DNA from: Archegozetes longisetosus
Taxonomy: Eukaryota; Arthropoda; Arachnida; Sarcoptiformes; Trhypochthoniidae
NCBI GenBank assembly: GCA_018873245.2
Contig: JAEMBT020000008.1
Coordinates: 11,947,172-12,011,171 of the forward strand
Reading direction: 5' to 3'
Length of the DNA stretch: 64,000 nucleotides
Position 1 is the stretch's first letter, and each line of letters opens with the position of its first letter. A program made the translations under genes and the position numbers. The notes under the pieces are model-generated. The model searched no databases. It was not told the DNA's origin and was given only the letters and a program-made list of their open reading frames with translations. Positions 1 to 12,246 of the stretch are shown one piece after another.

Positions 1-895
1 CTAAACATATACCAATTAACCAGAAAGATATTAGTATTATTGAATGAAAGCTGACCACAAAGTTCTTCTTGAATAGTATATCTACATCAAATTTTTTGTA
101 TGAGAAAAGTTGTTTCAATACAATTTTTTCATACCTTCTCGAAGACAACTCGCATAAAATCTAAACAATAACTCAATCAGTAATTTACAGGATATTTGTT
201 TCTCCACCAAAATGACTTTATGAAATAATAAAACGATGAGAATTATGGATAAAATAGAAATAAACAAAATGAACCAAACATTCACATCAAATACAGTGAA
301 ATGAGAAAAAAGATCGAATTTCATTTGATTTGTCACATGAGTCAAAATGATGGGTTTTTCCATATTATAAGGAATCGAATAGTCAACGATATTTGCTACA
401 AAAGGTTCTTCTTTAATACCAAAGGGACTGAAAATCATATCTGCTTCCTATACAGAGATTTTAAATGATAGAATCTTTTAGCAAAATTGCTTAGAAAGTT
501 GTTTAAAATTGATTTCTCTTAAGTGCAAAGAATAATTTTCTAATGAATCTATATAATCTAATAAGAATACAGGTTTATTCAGTTTTAATAGTAATCTACA
601 AACTTAACAAACTTTTGATTTTTGTAATAATTCCTAACAAAATCAGATACAGTACTCATTTAACCTGACTTACATTTCGATGTATTCTTCCTAAACCGTT
701 AGTCCACGTCTTATTTTTCGATTGATATCCGTAAACATTGTCTTCATTTATGAATTCATAAGTAAAGTTCAATGTTTTTGAAACGTATTTAAGAAGTTCA
801 CATTGGATTCCTTTACAATACTGCTTATCAATAGTTTGATTGACAATAATCCAAGGAATTTGTGCATTTATCACTAACCTTAAATGCGAATACAT
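1..895 (-). CDS. IR-1: ionotropic-receptor-like channel, 3' part beyond window edge
   Basis: Divergent ligand-gated ion channel of the iGluR/IR superfamily, probably chemosensory, in the plasma membrane. Exons on the minus strand: 895-674 (222 nt, starts MYSHLRLV, ligand-binding S1 half with YCKGIQCELLKYVS), donor GTAAGT; 447-135 (313 nt, starts EADMIFSPFGI, includes VDYSIPYN and membrane segment M1), donor GTATGA; 81 to the edge (M3 begins, FWLIGIC). The acceptor of exon 2 is TAG before GAAGCAG. Exon lengths and phases match intact IR-5 and IR-6, and no stop is seen in what is present. The ATG is chosen because MYSH is conserved in the array, but no signal peptide follows it, so an upstream exon may be missing. 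It lies about 33 kb from the main array and in opposite orientation. Family assignment is by motif order, not by search. Confidence 0.75.
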
Positions 896-1529
896 CTCAT
901 TTAAATTTCTTACATATAAAATCAAAAAAATAACTTATAATCTTTATTAAGCCAGTCAGCTATATTCGAAACTCTAGAGTTCTAAGAAAAATAAAATATT
1001 ATGTTTAAGTCGACTTACATTTATTTAATGTATTTTCTTATTTTTCAATTTGTTAATAAAGGTAAAAGCGTTTACAGCAATATAAAGATAATTTTTGCCA
1101 TTTATATCAAGAATACCATAAAATGATCATCATTGCCACAAAAGACTATTAAAATATGTAATTCAGCTAAAAGCTTTATTATAACGAGGAGAGTATGTAT
1201 GTAAGATGTTGCAATTATTTTAATTTTTCTATAAACTATAGTAGCTAGCTATTAGAAAAATTTATACTGTTTCCTACATGTAATTTGCTTGATCATCAAG
1301 GAGTTTTGCTGTATCAGGCTATTGATTCTTCAAACTTACCGAAAAAATTTAGTCTAGCAGGGCAGCAAAACTATAAAAGTTTAATTTTAACTTTGATTAG
1401 CTTATTTGATATTCGAGAATGCCTCGATTTTTAAATTGAAAAACAATGCGCATACTCTGCTAATCAATAATAGTTGTTTCGCAGCATTAAAATAGATCAA
1501 AATCTAATAAAATAAATTAAATCTTAATC
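896..1529. other. AT-rich intergenic sequence
   Basis: No convincing coding sequence. It contains the upstream region of IR-1 and the left flank of the Tc1-like relic. I could not define terminal inverted repeats for that relic here. Confidence 0.5.
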
Positions 1530-2541
1530 ATGCCAAGAGGTAGGCAGCTAACTCAATATGAATGCGGTCAAATCAGCGCTTACCGAAGTGAAGGTAAAAC
1601 ATTTAAACAAATATCACTAATTATTGGTAAATCTGCAAATGTGGTCCGTAATTACTTGAAAGTTTCTGAAAAATATGGGAAAAAGAAGAGATCTGGACGT
1701 AGGTCTAAACTCACTCCTCGTGACAAACGCCGAATTCTGCGCTTAAGTAGCAATAAATCGGTTACAAGACAACAATTATCTGATAGCTGCTCTAAAAAAG
1801 TCTCTAAATGGACAGTTGGGCGAGTTTTGAAATTTTCACCTAATTATGTCTATTAAAAAGGGAAATCTAAGCCTATGTTAAAAAGTCATCATAAAGTCCA
1901 TCGACTTAAATGGGCTAAAGAAAGAATGGGGTGGACTTTAGAGTGGCGGAAAATAGTGTGGAGTGATGAGAAAAAGTTCAACTTAGATGGACCCGATGGA
2001 TATCAATTTTATTTTATTGGCACGATCTGCGCAAAGAAGAACAATTATTCTCGAAGAGAGTACAAGGTGGGGGATAAGTCATGGTTTGGGGGCCTTTAGC
2101 TGGAGTGGAACCACGAATCTTGCAATAATTGAGGGAAATATGAATTCTCAAGACTACATTCAGTTGTTATCCACTCATTTATTAACTTTTGGACAAAAAA
2201 TAGGTGGAAATAACTGGACATTTATTCAAGATAATGCTCGTCCACATATAGCTAATGACACCAAATCATGGTTTAATCGGAAAAATATAAGACTCATGCC
2301 ATGGCCCGCTTATTCTTCTGACTTGAGCCCCATAGAAAATTTATGGGGAATACTCTCGCGAAGAGTTTATCGCGGAGGCCGTCAATTTGAGACTCGCGAA
2401 GAACTCGAAAAATTCATTATTGAAGAATGAGAAAAATTTACTAAATCTGAGCTTCAAAGCTTAATCAATTCCATGCCTAATCTTATTTATAATGTTTTTA
2501 TGGAAAAAGGCAGCACGATCGATATTAAAATTGTGACCTAA
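1530..2541 (+). pseudogene. Broken Tc1-like transposase (DD34E)
   Basis: Relic of a Tc1-family cut-and-paste transposase. The N-terminal part (1530-1853) has a helix-turn-helix region (LTQYECGQISAYRSEGKTF and GRRSKLTPRDKRRILRL). The frame then meets an in-frame TAA at 1854-1856, resumes (1875 on) with the first catalytic Asp in WSDEKKFNLDGPDG, and suffers frameshifts and another stop around 2000-2100. It continues with the second Asp in QDNARPHIA and the catalytic Glu in DLSPIENLWG; 34 residues separate these two, the DD34E signature of Tc1. A further stop follows at 2428-2430, with recognisable C-terminal codons to about 2540. The usual ~340 codons are almost all present, so decay is by point mutations and small indels. 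No product expected. Confidence 0.9.
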
Positions 2542-3892
2542 TTAAATACTTGATGTGATTTTTCAGAAAAATCTATAATTCTGCACCTCATCTAATCATG
2601 TTTTCCTTTGATTGCGTGAGTCACGCATTATTCTCAATAATGAAACTTTTGTTAATTCTTGTTAATCAAGTCACATTTAATTTATAAAACTTTTCAGATT
2701 TTTATATGAAATATTTTTTAATCTAGAAATAAAAATTACAAAATCCTATAAATATGCTCTCCTTATATTCAATGCAAGTTTTCTGAGATAATCAAAAATA
2801 TAGAAAGGTTTTTCTATGGATACAGTTTAGTTTAGCACCCCACGAAATTGATTTGAAAGGTAGTTATTTTACCTAATTTGAGGGGGAGGAACACGAATTT
2901 GATAGTCATTTTTCCCGAAATTCTTAGTTTCTTAGATATTCGCCTTCAAAAAAAACTTGACACGGAAACACCTTCGTAATGCACCCCCTAACCTTTCCGC
3001 CACTCCCTCAAGATATACATCGTTAGATTCAGCTCGACGAACTGAAAAGATCGATATCAAGTTTGACCTGGTTACTTGACCTTTGACCAAGTAAATTGAC
3101 CTTTCGCCTTTGACCCTATAACTTATGGCTCCTTTGTCGTAGCTTCATGAAATTGATACCATTTTACTCCTCTCGTCATACTGAGTTTAACGATATATAA
3201 CATGACCTCATTCGGTTGCCGTAGACCCGGAAATCCTCCGATAAGTGCCGGTTGCAGCACAAAATCAGTAGTTAAAATCTGTATCAGATTTTTAATTTAA
3301 GATTTGTTTAGGCTATATATTGATAGGAGTTGGACTTATTAGTAATTGATGACTAAGGGGTGAAAAATAGCTATTATTGCATTATATTTTAAATTTGTTG
3401 TGAAATATTTGTTCTAATGTGCGTTATACTCTCAAACCCGTATTCCATTTTTTTTATAAATTGTGTATTAATTGTTAGTAAATATCAACTACGGAGATAC
3501 AACTTTCAAAGTAAGGTTTATCAATTTTTTTCAATTTTGATAAAATTAGCAGTATTTTTATTATTCATAATTAATATTTGTTATTAATATTATTATTATT
3601 TAGAACTGAAAATAATGATTTGTTAAAAATATAAACATTTTAATTTATTTATAATACTGGCTGTATTTATTATAGTATAGACATAAATGAGTAAAATATT
3701 GAATATTACTCATTTATGTACTATTCATTTCTGTATTATTTGTTTGATTTGTTCTTTATGATTTTCACACAATTTCATTTAACATTATTGTTGGTCTCTT
3801 CTTTATAATATCTGTATAACTTGTTTCTTTATTATTAAAATGCATATTCATCAACTCTACCCATCGAATTTATATTCATCTTTGGTTTAGTT
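2542..3892. other. Intergenic, with a GC-richer patch
   Basis: No gene recognised. A patch at about 2830-3260 is less AT-rich and carries several copies of TGACCTTTGACC-like words near 3065-3115. It may be the remnant of a mobile element, but I could not find its ends. Confidence 0.35.
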
Positions 3893-3945
3893 CCTCGTAA
3901 TGGTTAAACTTGGCTTTACCAAGCTAAGTTTAACCATTTTCGAGG
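3893..3945. repeat. 53-bp hairpin
   Basis: Near-palindrome: CCTCGTAATGGTTAAACTT pairs with AAGTTTAACCATTTTCGAGG around a short centre. No promoter or coding context explains it; it may be one end or the core of a foldback element. A related word, CCCCACAGTT...GAAGGGTTAA, lies at about 4080-4104 and resembles the ends of the TTAA-flanked element at 52.7-53.2 kb. Confidence 0.6.
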
Positions 3946-5690
3946 AGGTTAGGTCTGAGTGGCACCTTTGGGTGATTCAATAGTCAGATATATGACTGAG
4001 GAATAGCTAAATTTTCAAGAAATGACGACATTCTGTTGATTTTGGCGAGATTTTTAAAGTCAAACTTGGGAACATTTTACCCCACAGTTGTGACGAAGGG
4101 TTAATAAGACGTGAATGTGCAGTTACTCTTCAGTGGACTTAATTTAATAAATTGAAAGAGTATTTCGATGGAATATAAAACTATCATTTGTTAGCATTAG
4201 AAATTTTTATAATAGATATTAAAGATCACATGCTCTACGAATTTAATAAATATTAATTGATGCAATTTATTAGTATGGAAATATATTAAAATTAATAATA
4301 CAGATTTAGCTGTATTGAGTAAGAACGAATAAAATATTTAACTGCTTGTGAATGAACTCATTATTGAAGAATCTTGTGACAAACAAGTTATTGGTTTCGA
4401 GACTAGTTTAGGACATACCAAATGCACTACTGATAAGAAATTTTATTATTAGGGGACCAATAAATGGGTTTATTGGGAAATTGATCAGAAAATCCGATTA
4501 ATAAAACATAATTGTATCAATATTTCATATGTAAGCATCTAATTGATATTTAATGTGGTAAATTTTATTTATTTTACGTTGATGATGTCCATGCCTGGTG
4601 TTGGAATAATAGAGAATAGATTGGTAACTGAAATCATGATAATGTGCTTATACCATATAATGTGAGAGGGTTTGATGACGATAAAGTAAAAGCTGTTGAC
4701 ATGCAAATTTTCATTCAATGACGTTAACTGAAAGCCACCGCGCCCTGCGTTGGGATAATGATCACACTTAATAATCGGCTAATAATATATCATTGAATTT
4801 TCCAAAACTTATCGAAATTGACATACTTTTCTCTAAAATAAAATTTAGTTTTTATTGAACTTTACTGTTGTCAAAAGATTAATTTATATGTGAAATTGTT
4901 TCAATTTATTCAGAAAATGAGAAGCCAAATTAAATCCTAGAGGGATAACTGAATCAAAAGAATTGATTGGAGTTGCATCACATTACGAGGACATTTCGGC
5001 TCCAGTTCAAACATAATTTATACTGTGTTTTGGGTGAATCGACTCTCGTTAGTATAATTTGAAATGAAGAAAACTGAACTCAAAGTAAGTTTAAGCTATT
5101 TAAAGAAACCTATAAACATTATTATCATATGACATGTGAACCAAATGAAGGTTCAATTCATGAATTTGATGATGACTTCATTGAAGATAAACGCTATGAG
5201 ACAAAATTTAAAGAATTGAAATGTTTTGCAGGAGGAAATTATTTACAAGTTTGCAATGTGATAGATAACTTGTTGAAAATCAAACTTATGCCATTAAGAG
5301 GTTGTTTTAAATCCTAAAATGCATTGTGAGTTTATCAAAAGATTGGAAACTGCTTTCTTTATCAAAATTTTAATAAAGACAGACTTGTAAGCTATTTCGA
5401 TTTATGGACTGAAGAAGCTCACAAAAAGTTTTAAACACTCTATACTCAAATGAAATTATGCTGACTTAAGTCATTTAGATAAAAAAGACAGAAAATTATG
5501 CAAAATTTTGAAAGTTATAATTTTTTAAGTAAATAATATATATAAGCAATAAAGCGCCTGAATTATTGAGCATTATATTGTCTTTATCCGAAAGATTTAC
5601 TTCAATTGATGTAATCGAATAGCAACCCATAAATTTAAATTTGTTTCCGATTCTTATAAGTAAGAAAATTTAATTGATACTTTGAAATAT
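3946..5690. other. Intergenic; possible unidentified pseudogene near 5060-5470
   Basis: Mostly AT-rich noncoding. Around 5066-5317 (+) there is a short open stretch beginning near HYYHMTCEPNEGSIHEFDDD, followed in other frames by YFDLWTEEAHKKF (about 5395-5435), with stops between. The amino-acid composition looks more like protein than random AT-rich sequence, so it may be a decayed gene or element. I do not recognise the family. Confidence 0.3.
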
Positions 5691-5691
5691 A

Positions 5692-6261
5692 TACACTCGA
5701 TTACACGGCCAATTAAGACGCTTTAAAGCTTGATAGCTCTTGAACGGATAATCGGATTTCAAAATGGTTTTCACTAAATTGTAACTGGATAATGTTGAAA
5801 TTGTTTGATATACTATTCGTTAAAATATTCACAAGGGTTGCAAAGTTATAGCAATTCTAGTTAAAACTTCATTTTCCATTAGAAGTAATGGTATATGTGT
5901 ATGGCATAGACTAATTGAAAGTAGTTTTTGGATATTTTCTGTTTGTTTATGTTTGTAAAACAATCGGTTAACAATTGATTGTATACCAAATTTGTTTTAA
6001 AATAGTGTGTATGGCGGAGGCCATACACACTATTAATTTTTAATAAAATTAAAAGTTTCAAAGTTACAATAATATTAATGTTTGATTTTTTAATTTTTGT
6101 TTCATTATTTTATAACCCTGGTGAATATTTTAACGAATGGTATATCAAACATTTCCTACATTATCCAGCCACAATTCAGTGAAAACAATTTGAAAATTGG
6201 ATCATCCGTTCAAGTGCTATTAAGATTTAAACCGTTATAGTTGGCCATGTAATCGAGTGTA
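5692..6261. mobile_element. Foldback MITE flanked by TA
   Basis: About 570 bp with imperfect arms of roughly 150 bp. The left end reads TACACTCGATTAC and the right end reads its complement GTAATCGAGTGTA. The arms continue as complementary sequence (GATAATCGGATTT against AAATTGGATCATC, for example) around a unique centre. TA at both ends fits a Tc1/mariner-mobilised non-autonomous element. It has no transposase. A perfect 15-bp-arm hairpin sits in its middle. Confidence 0.8.
6001..6034. repeat. Perfect 15-bp-arm hairpin
   Basis: AATAGTGTGTATGGC (6001-6015), loop GGAG, then the exact complement (6020-6034). It lies in the centre of the foldback element and may be a nested insertion or a replication-generated palindrome. 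Confidence 0.85.
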
Positions 6262-6624
6262 TATATAATAAATATAGAACACTAAAATATCTTAGTTATT
6301 AGTTTGAAGAGGCTTAGCACTAACACATTTTGTAATTTGCTCTAAAAACGCCCAATGATTTATAACTCTTTCTGTAATGCTCTGTCTTTAAAATGACCCA
6401 ATATAGTATAATTTAACTTTAATATAAATAAACAATCAAAAAGTGTAGCTTCAGTTTTAAATTTAGATAAATTTGAGAAACCAAGGAAAAGTATATAAAG
6501 AGGGAGAAAGTCTTTATAAGGATCTTTTAGTAATATCTCAGATATGCTTTGTAACTTCACATATGCATAATACAATTCTTGTAAAATAGACAATCGTTTT
6601 CTTCATTTTTATCAACTTTATTTG

Positions 6625-7398
6625 CAGTGATGCTCAACGCTCGAGCGTTTGGCGCTCGTTAGCGAGCGCGAACGTCGAGCGTTCTACTTTTGCCGAGCGT
6701 GAGTGGACGCTCGAGCGTCTTACCCCCGAGCGCCGAGCGCGAGCGTTGAGCGTCAAGTCATAGTACGTATCTCCCAAATTAGAAATATAGTATAGATACT
6801 TTTTAATGCAAAAAAGTTAGTATTTACTAAATATAAAATTTTACACAAAAATTTATGACTTATTGTTTTAAAGAATTTAGACAGAATCTTTTTGAGTCTG
6901 AAACTAAATGTGTTTACACATGACAGCGTTTATGAAAGAGAGACAGACGGACAGAGATTGGTATAAAATGTTCTATCAAAAAGTTCTAACATTTAAGTCA
7001 ATGATTATTCAAAAAGTTATAAACTTAACTTATAAGTTATTACTAGACTTTTTAGTGCTTTTAAATATGGACTCTAATGTATCGCAATCTCTCTCTTTTA
7101 TAAACGGTTTCATATCTTCAATATAAACATTTTATTTATATGACATCAGATTTCGAACTAAAGTATTTGTTTGGATTGTTTTCAATCAGTGAGTATCATA
7201 TATATGAAATTTATATACAGATAAAGTTACAGCTTAAATAAAATAAGTTAATTTTATGCAGAAAAAGCCTTTCAATTCATGGACTTTGCTTACTTGACGC
7301 TCGGTAAACGCTCGGCGTTCGAGCGCCTCGAAAAAGTGAGCGCCGAGCGCCAATTTCTGACCGAGCGCGAGCGTCAGCGTCGAGCGTGTGCATCACTG
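6625..7398. mobile_element. Non-autonomous hAT element with 8-bp TSD
   Basis: 774 bp bounded by CAGTGATG and its complement CATCACTG, with an exact 8-bp target duplication TTTATTTG at 6617-6624 and 7399-7406. That pattern is characteristic of the hAT superfamily. Each end carries about 100-120 bp unusually rich in CGAGCG/CGCTCG words (6631-6757 and 7296-7388), in contrast to the AT-rich interior. Such clustered subterminal motifs are usually transposase binding sites in hAT elements. The interior has an open frame at 6908-7126 that I regard as accidental. The exact duplication suggests a fairly recent insertion. Confidence 0.92.
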
Positions 7399-7998
7399 TT
7401 TATTTGCACCTAAGGTAAGTGATATGTAAAGTTATGAAACTTTCATTAATGCATAATAAGCACACATGATGTTCTCTATCCAGTCTAGCCAGACTCTTAG
7501 ATAGGGAATTAGGTAAAAGGATTTGGAGTCTTACATCGAGACCCCTGATTTCAAATCTTTACACTAGTAGTCACACTAAGTGAAAAACTCTACACAAAAA
7601 CTCAGATCAAGTTTTTCGTTCTCAATGAGATCCAGAGTCACAAAAATAACTGTGACAATACAGTGATTATTTGATGTAATTTATCTATTAATGAAGATGA
7701 AAGCTGGAAAAGATCCGAAATAAGAGCTTTTTTAATTCACAGATCGCATAATATAATCATATACTTAAACCAGTCGTCTATTAAATGAGTGATGAATTAC
7801 ATTAGTTATCTTTAATCTTTGGATTCGAGTGTGTTCTTTTGAAAAATATGGGGTAAGGCTTTCGAATTGATGAGAATATGCCATATGTCAAACCCAACAA
7901 TCTCTATCGAGAATGCTATTAGTTTTTAAACTTTTCTGTTATCAAGAATAACAAACAATTTATTGTAATCAATTATTTATTATTATAATCAATGAATA
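7399..7998. other. Intergenic sequence
   Basis: Right TSD of the hAT element, then AT-rich sequence without a recognisable gene or repeat. Confidence 0.4.
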
Positions 7999-8561
7999 TA
8001 CACCTATGGACAACCAGAAGTTCCGTCGGAAAAGTTATAACTTTTGATTGGCTTGATCGATTTAAATAATTTTTACACCAAATTAACCAAGTTTTCTTTA
8101 AAATGTAAATGTAATTTTTTCAAACCACTATAACTTTTTATCTTGCTGAATATTCAAATTTCCTTCAAATCATAGAAATCACATTTATTCTTCGTTAATT
8201 TGGTGAAAAATTTTGAAAATCGGATTACAAAGTCAAAAGTTATAAAGATTTTGCGAGTCAACGTAAGTGATTTGCAAATCAATTATGTTGACTCGCAAAA
8301 TCTTTATAACTTTTGACTTTGTAATCCGATTTTCAAAATTTGTTCACCAAATTAACGAAGAATAAATGTGATTTCTATGATTTGAAGGAAATTTGAATAT
8401 TCAGCAAGAAGTTATAGTGGTTTGAAAAAATTAAATCACATTTACATTTAAGAAACTACATTTATTCTTGGTTAATTTGGTGTAAAAATTATTTAAATCG
8501 ATCAAGCCAATCAAAAGTTATAGCGATTTTCCGACGGAACTTCTGGTTGTCCATAGGTGTA
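7999..8561. mobile_element. Long foldback element (near-complete palindrome)
   Basis: About 563 bp forming two arms of roughly 265 bp that are complementary almost throughout. The left end is TACACCTATGGACAACC and the right end is its complement. The arms meet at GCGAGTCAAC...GTTGACTCGC (about 8253-8295) with a ~20-base centre. TA flanks suggest mobilisation by a Tc1/mariner transposase. Transcription across it would give a long hairpin RNA. Confidence 0.88.
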
Positions 8562-9990
8562 TATTTATAATAATTAGCCTAATATCTTATTCCAATCATC
8601 AACTACAAATTCTAATCGTATCTTATTATGATCATAGCCTACCTAAACTCTTACCATATCGCTAATTTTTCGAATCTTTTCCCATAACTAAGCTTTTCCT
8701 TCAAGGGAAAAGAGATTTCGAATTCATAAAATATTGAGCAATGTTCAATTCAACATAGTTTATATTATAAAGTTTTACTTTTGTTTAACTGCAGCTCAAC
8801 GAGATTCTATCATATTTGTATTAATATTAATATTCGTAAGGCTTACAAAATTGACGCTATGGTTCACTGATTCATGTACTATTCCTAATGTAGTATATAT
8901 ATTCTCATATACTCGAGCTTAAACTGTAAATAAAATGCTTTCTCGTGCTAATCTTGAATCTATTAAATAATCTATCACCTTCGTTCTTCTATTCGGAACC
9001 CTAACCATAAATGCCTGGCGCTTAAGCCTACAAACCTCACCTACTATCCTAAATTTTGTGTCTCAGTATTTTAATCTCCCTCGGTCATGCTCACAGTTAC
9101 AAATCTGGCTCTCATCGACTTCTACAAAGTGTGCCACTACTTCTCCATTTTCATCCTCATATCAATTTGCCTACATTGAGACATAATGTTTCCTGAGCAT
9201 TACGTAAATAGCCGCACCACTTAGTGATTGTTTCGTTATCAACTTTAACTTCTACAACAGCCTGATTATCTAAGCCTAGCTACAAAACATGCGATCATAT
9301 GGAGACCCTCTCAAGGATCAATGAGCATCATAAAACCGTGTATTTTTTGTAGTCTCAATTTTTACATTGCATGAGGGCTTAAAACTACAAACTTATCTAA
9401 AACCTAATTTATTCCTTTTCTGTTCATTTACAATTTTCATAACGATACTAGAGCGATTGGAAAATAAGGTGGAGGGGTTGCTCTGGTAGATATTATGCCT
9501 GACAATTGACAATATCTAGGCGCGTCTGTTTTAATTTATCCTTTAAATCTGATAGCTCATTATAGAAGAAAGCAAGAAAATCATGATCTGAAAGCGCCCC
9601 CTGTTGCTGATCATGACCCCTAAGTCTTATCATTCGTAAAATGATCTGTTCTCTCTTACTGCAATAACAAAACAATGAAGGAAACGCTAAAGCACTTTGC
9701 ACTCAGAGTATTAAACACAAAACATTGGGCACAAATTATTTCACTCAAAATATTGCACTTAACCTCTCACCACAATCATGATGTATTAATATCATTAATT
9801 TCTTACTATTTACTACAAGATACTGCAATCATAGACGTTGCTGCAGAAATTCGACTTAATAATCAAAAAATAAAAAATCTATAATGCAAATCTATATTTT
9901 ACAAAAAATTTCAATTCGTTAAAATTATAAGTTAGTTTTTTAAATTGTGCACATGTTTAAAAACAAAAAGAGGGTAATATAAACATACAA
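8562..9990. other. Intergenic sequence
   Basis: No gene supported. Short open frames on both strands overlap around 9490-9890 and show no family signature. Confidence 0.4.
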
Positions 9991-10639
9991 TCGTTTTCAA
10001 AACCACGGGAGCTAGTTTTTGGACATTCTATATCCCTCAATGTCAAGCAATTTTGATGAAAATTTTGATGAATAAACTAGGATTTGCGGGAAACTTTCTT
10101 AAAAAGTTTGGTAACTCAATCATTAAGCACTTACCTACTGGATGAAGAAATCTATAGAAAAAAATTGAGTGTTGAATTCGAATTCTGATCGAAACTACCT
10201 AAAAAGTAATTAAATACAGGTTTTTTTAGTTCAAATATCTCTATTTCCAAAATTATAGCTCATCAAAGTTGAAAATTTCAAATTTTCACTTGAGCCTAAC
10301 TATTGAACTAAAAGCCCGACCGACTTGAATACGATATCAAATTGTAGGTCTTTAAAGCAATCAATACGTTTTACATCAAAGAAATTTATTAAATGTAGAA
10401 AATTTTGTTCAAATAGAAAATCAATAATGAATGGAAATTTCAATGGATCAATTAAGGATTCAATCGCTGAAATTTCTTTCTATAGATTTCTTCATCCAGT
10501 AGGTAGGTGCTTAATGATTTAGCTACCAAACTTTGTCAGAAAGTTTTCCGCAAATTCTAGTTTATTCATAAAAATTGCTTGAAATTTAGGGGTATAGAAT
10601 GTCCGAAAACTAGCTCCTGGAGTTTTGAAAAAGACTAGA
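9991..10639. mobile_element. Foldback element with ~160-bp arms
   Basis: The left arm (about 9997-10165) and right arm (about 10480-10639) are inverted copies. AGCTAGTTTTTGGACATTCT at the left pairs with AGAATGTCCGAAAACTAGCT at the right, and GGATGAAGAAATCTATAG pairs with CTATAGATTTCTTCATCC. About 310 bp of unique sequence separates them. No transposase; I could not assign a target duplication. Confidence 0.8.
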
Positions 10640-11382
10640 TTTATGCAACTCATTATATTTGAAAATGATATTAATTTGAAAGTAAAGTTATTAATTCAGT
10701 TGTGTCATAATCCTTAAATCCTTGAAAAAGAAAATCGCAAATATTAAAAAAGTTTCGCTTGCAATCAAACTACACAATAGCGCAAAAGCTCATGTCGACC
10801 CAGTTTTGCAAACATTATCAACACGGCTAATAAACGAATGAGATATCTTTTTTATTCACATGTCAATTGATATTAGAATTCAGATATGAATTAAGACATT
10901 GATAAAGGGTGTAATTTAGTAATTGAATGACAATGAGCAATTAGCAGTTATTTCCAGTCAACTTCTTTTTTGGATTTTATTTTAATTATACTCTTTAACT
11001 TGTATTTTATCCATATTTAAAAATTCAGCAAATGTTTCAATGAGAAAAGAATTTATTGCTGTGACAAAACATATCAATTTTAACGTTAATAGGATTTGAA
11101 TTTGAAGTTTAAAATATATGTATAGTTAATAGGGTTATTTGCTTTACGTACAATGTTGTGTAGTGCATAGCATTGTATCTGAAGTTACATAACTTTACTT
11201 TTTGTTAATTTCAATTAAATTGTTCATTAACCGATATTTTGAAATGTTTGATAGTGTTAATAATAAAGAAATTAGTATTTAATAGTTGACAATAGAAAGT
11301 TTTATGTGGATTAATTGTCTAAACTCAATTGTGAATCAGTAGTTCTAGAAAGTGATACTTCTTATGATTCAGATGTATATCG
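10640..11382. other. Intergenic sequence
   Basis: AT-rich, no recognisable feature. Confidence 0.4.
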
Positions 11383-12246
11383 TGCAGATGTGAATTTTAT
11401 GACTTTAAATCAGTTTTTCATTTTTTAAAAATAATTTTTCAAACATTTATCTTTAAAAATGCTTTATACTTAATGTAATGCTTTACACAATACTTTCAAG
11501 GTTATCGTTGTGCTAACATTTGCTATGAAATGCGGCTTATATTTAAAAGAATAAGTCAGAATAACAAGTCTTATTTTGTTTATATAAGATATGTTAAAAA
11601 CTTGTGAAGAGAGTCAGGCTTTGAGCAATGGCCTCGAGGAGAGGATCTCATAAGCCTCTGAGGGAAAGTGAAAAGGTTCTAAAAAGAAGTAAAAATCTTT
11701 TAAAATGTGAAAAATTTTAAATATATTTACAATATATTTACGTATCAAACAAGCAATGAAATCACATATAAGCTTTATACTACATTCCTTTTATGTATTT
11801 TTATTAAATGTTATTTTAAATACTTATAATTTTATAAGAAAATAAAAATGCATTCAAAACTAAGTTTAATATTACTAAGTATTTAATAAATTGTTGCTTC
11901 GAAATTCTGGATAAATAATTAATTTTAGCCCCTAGTTATGCGTACTGCTGTAACTTCATAGGGGCTAAGGGGGCTATAGCCCACCAGTGATTTTCAGAAA
12001 ATTGTGTGTACATTTGTTTGAGTAGTGAAACAAGACGAAACAAGAGGAATAGCTGTAGCTTTAGATTTAGATGAATTTATCAATGCATTTGCTATAAATC
12101 ATTGTAACAGAAAAATTCTAATTTTTATTAAAATAAAACCTTTTTGCTATGAGTAAAATACCTAGTCTTAGCTCCACAATAGTTCATATCCTGGTTATGG
12201 TACTGGTTATGCGTTTAGGTTCTGAAGCTGAAGCCAGTACGGTATA
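11383..12246 (+). repeat. Dispersed repeat, copy A (partner at 62.3-62.9 kb)
   Basis: About 560 bp here align directly with about 62319-62870, at perhaps 80% identity. Shared landmarks are TTAAATCAGTTTTTCAT, TTGTTTATATAAGATATGTT, GAGAGTCAG, GGCCTCGAG and CCCTAGTTATGCGT. The alignment is interrupted in this copy by a 263-bp insertion (11944-12206) and resumes for about 30 bp. No coding capacity seen; probably the remnant of an older repeat family. Confidence 0.8.
11944..12206. mobile_element. Degraded hAT deletion derivative, 8-bp TSD
   Basis: Flanked by exact TTATGCGT duplications (11936-11943 and 12207-12214); the paralogous site at 62863-62870 has a single TTATGCGT. Inside, GGGGCTAAGGGGGCTATAGCCC resembles the left end of the hAT element at 32921. 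Codons near 12040-12115 read like the hAT C-terminus there (AINHCNRKI here, GKNHCNRKI there). The ends are eroded versions of that element's ends. It belongs to the same family but is shorter and older. Confidence 0.85.

Noticed and set aside
6360-6593. 77-codon minus-strand open frame next to the hAT element
   Set aside because: It looks slightly protein-like but has no recognisable family, and no splice or promoter context.
6908-7126. Open frame inside the hAT element
   Set aside because: No transposase motif; an AT-rich chance frame within a non-autonomous element.
6601-7400. CRISPR-like or CpG-island interpretation of the CGAGCG clusters
   Set aside because: The words are degenerate, occur in both orientations, and are bounded by TIRs and TSDs of a hAT element.
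9493-9884. Overlapping open frames on both strands
   Set aside because: No motif, no splice or promoter context, and each is under 70 codons.
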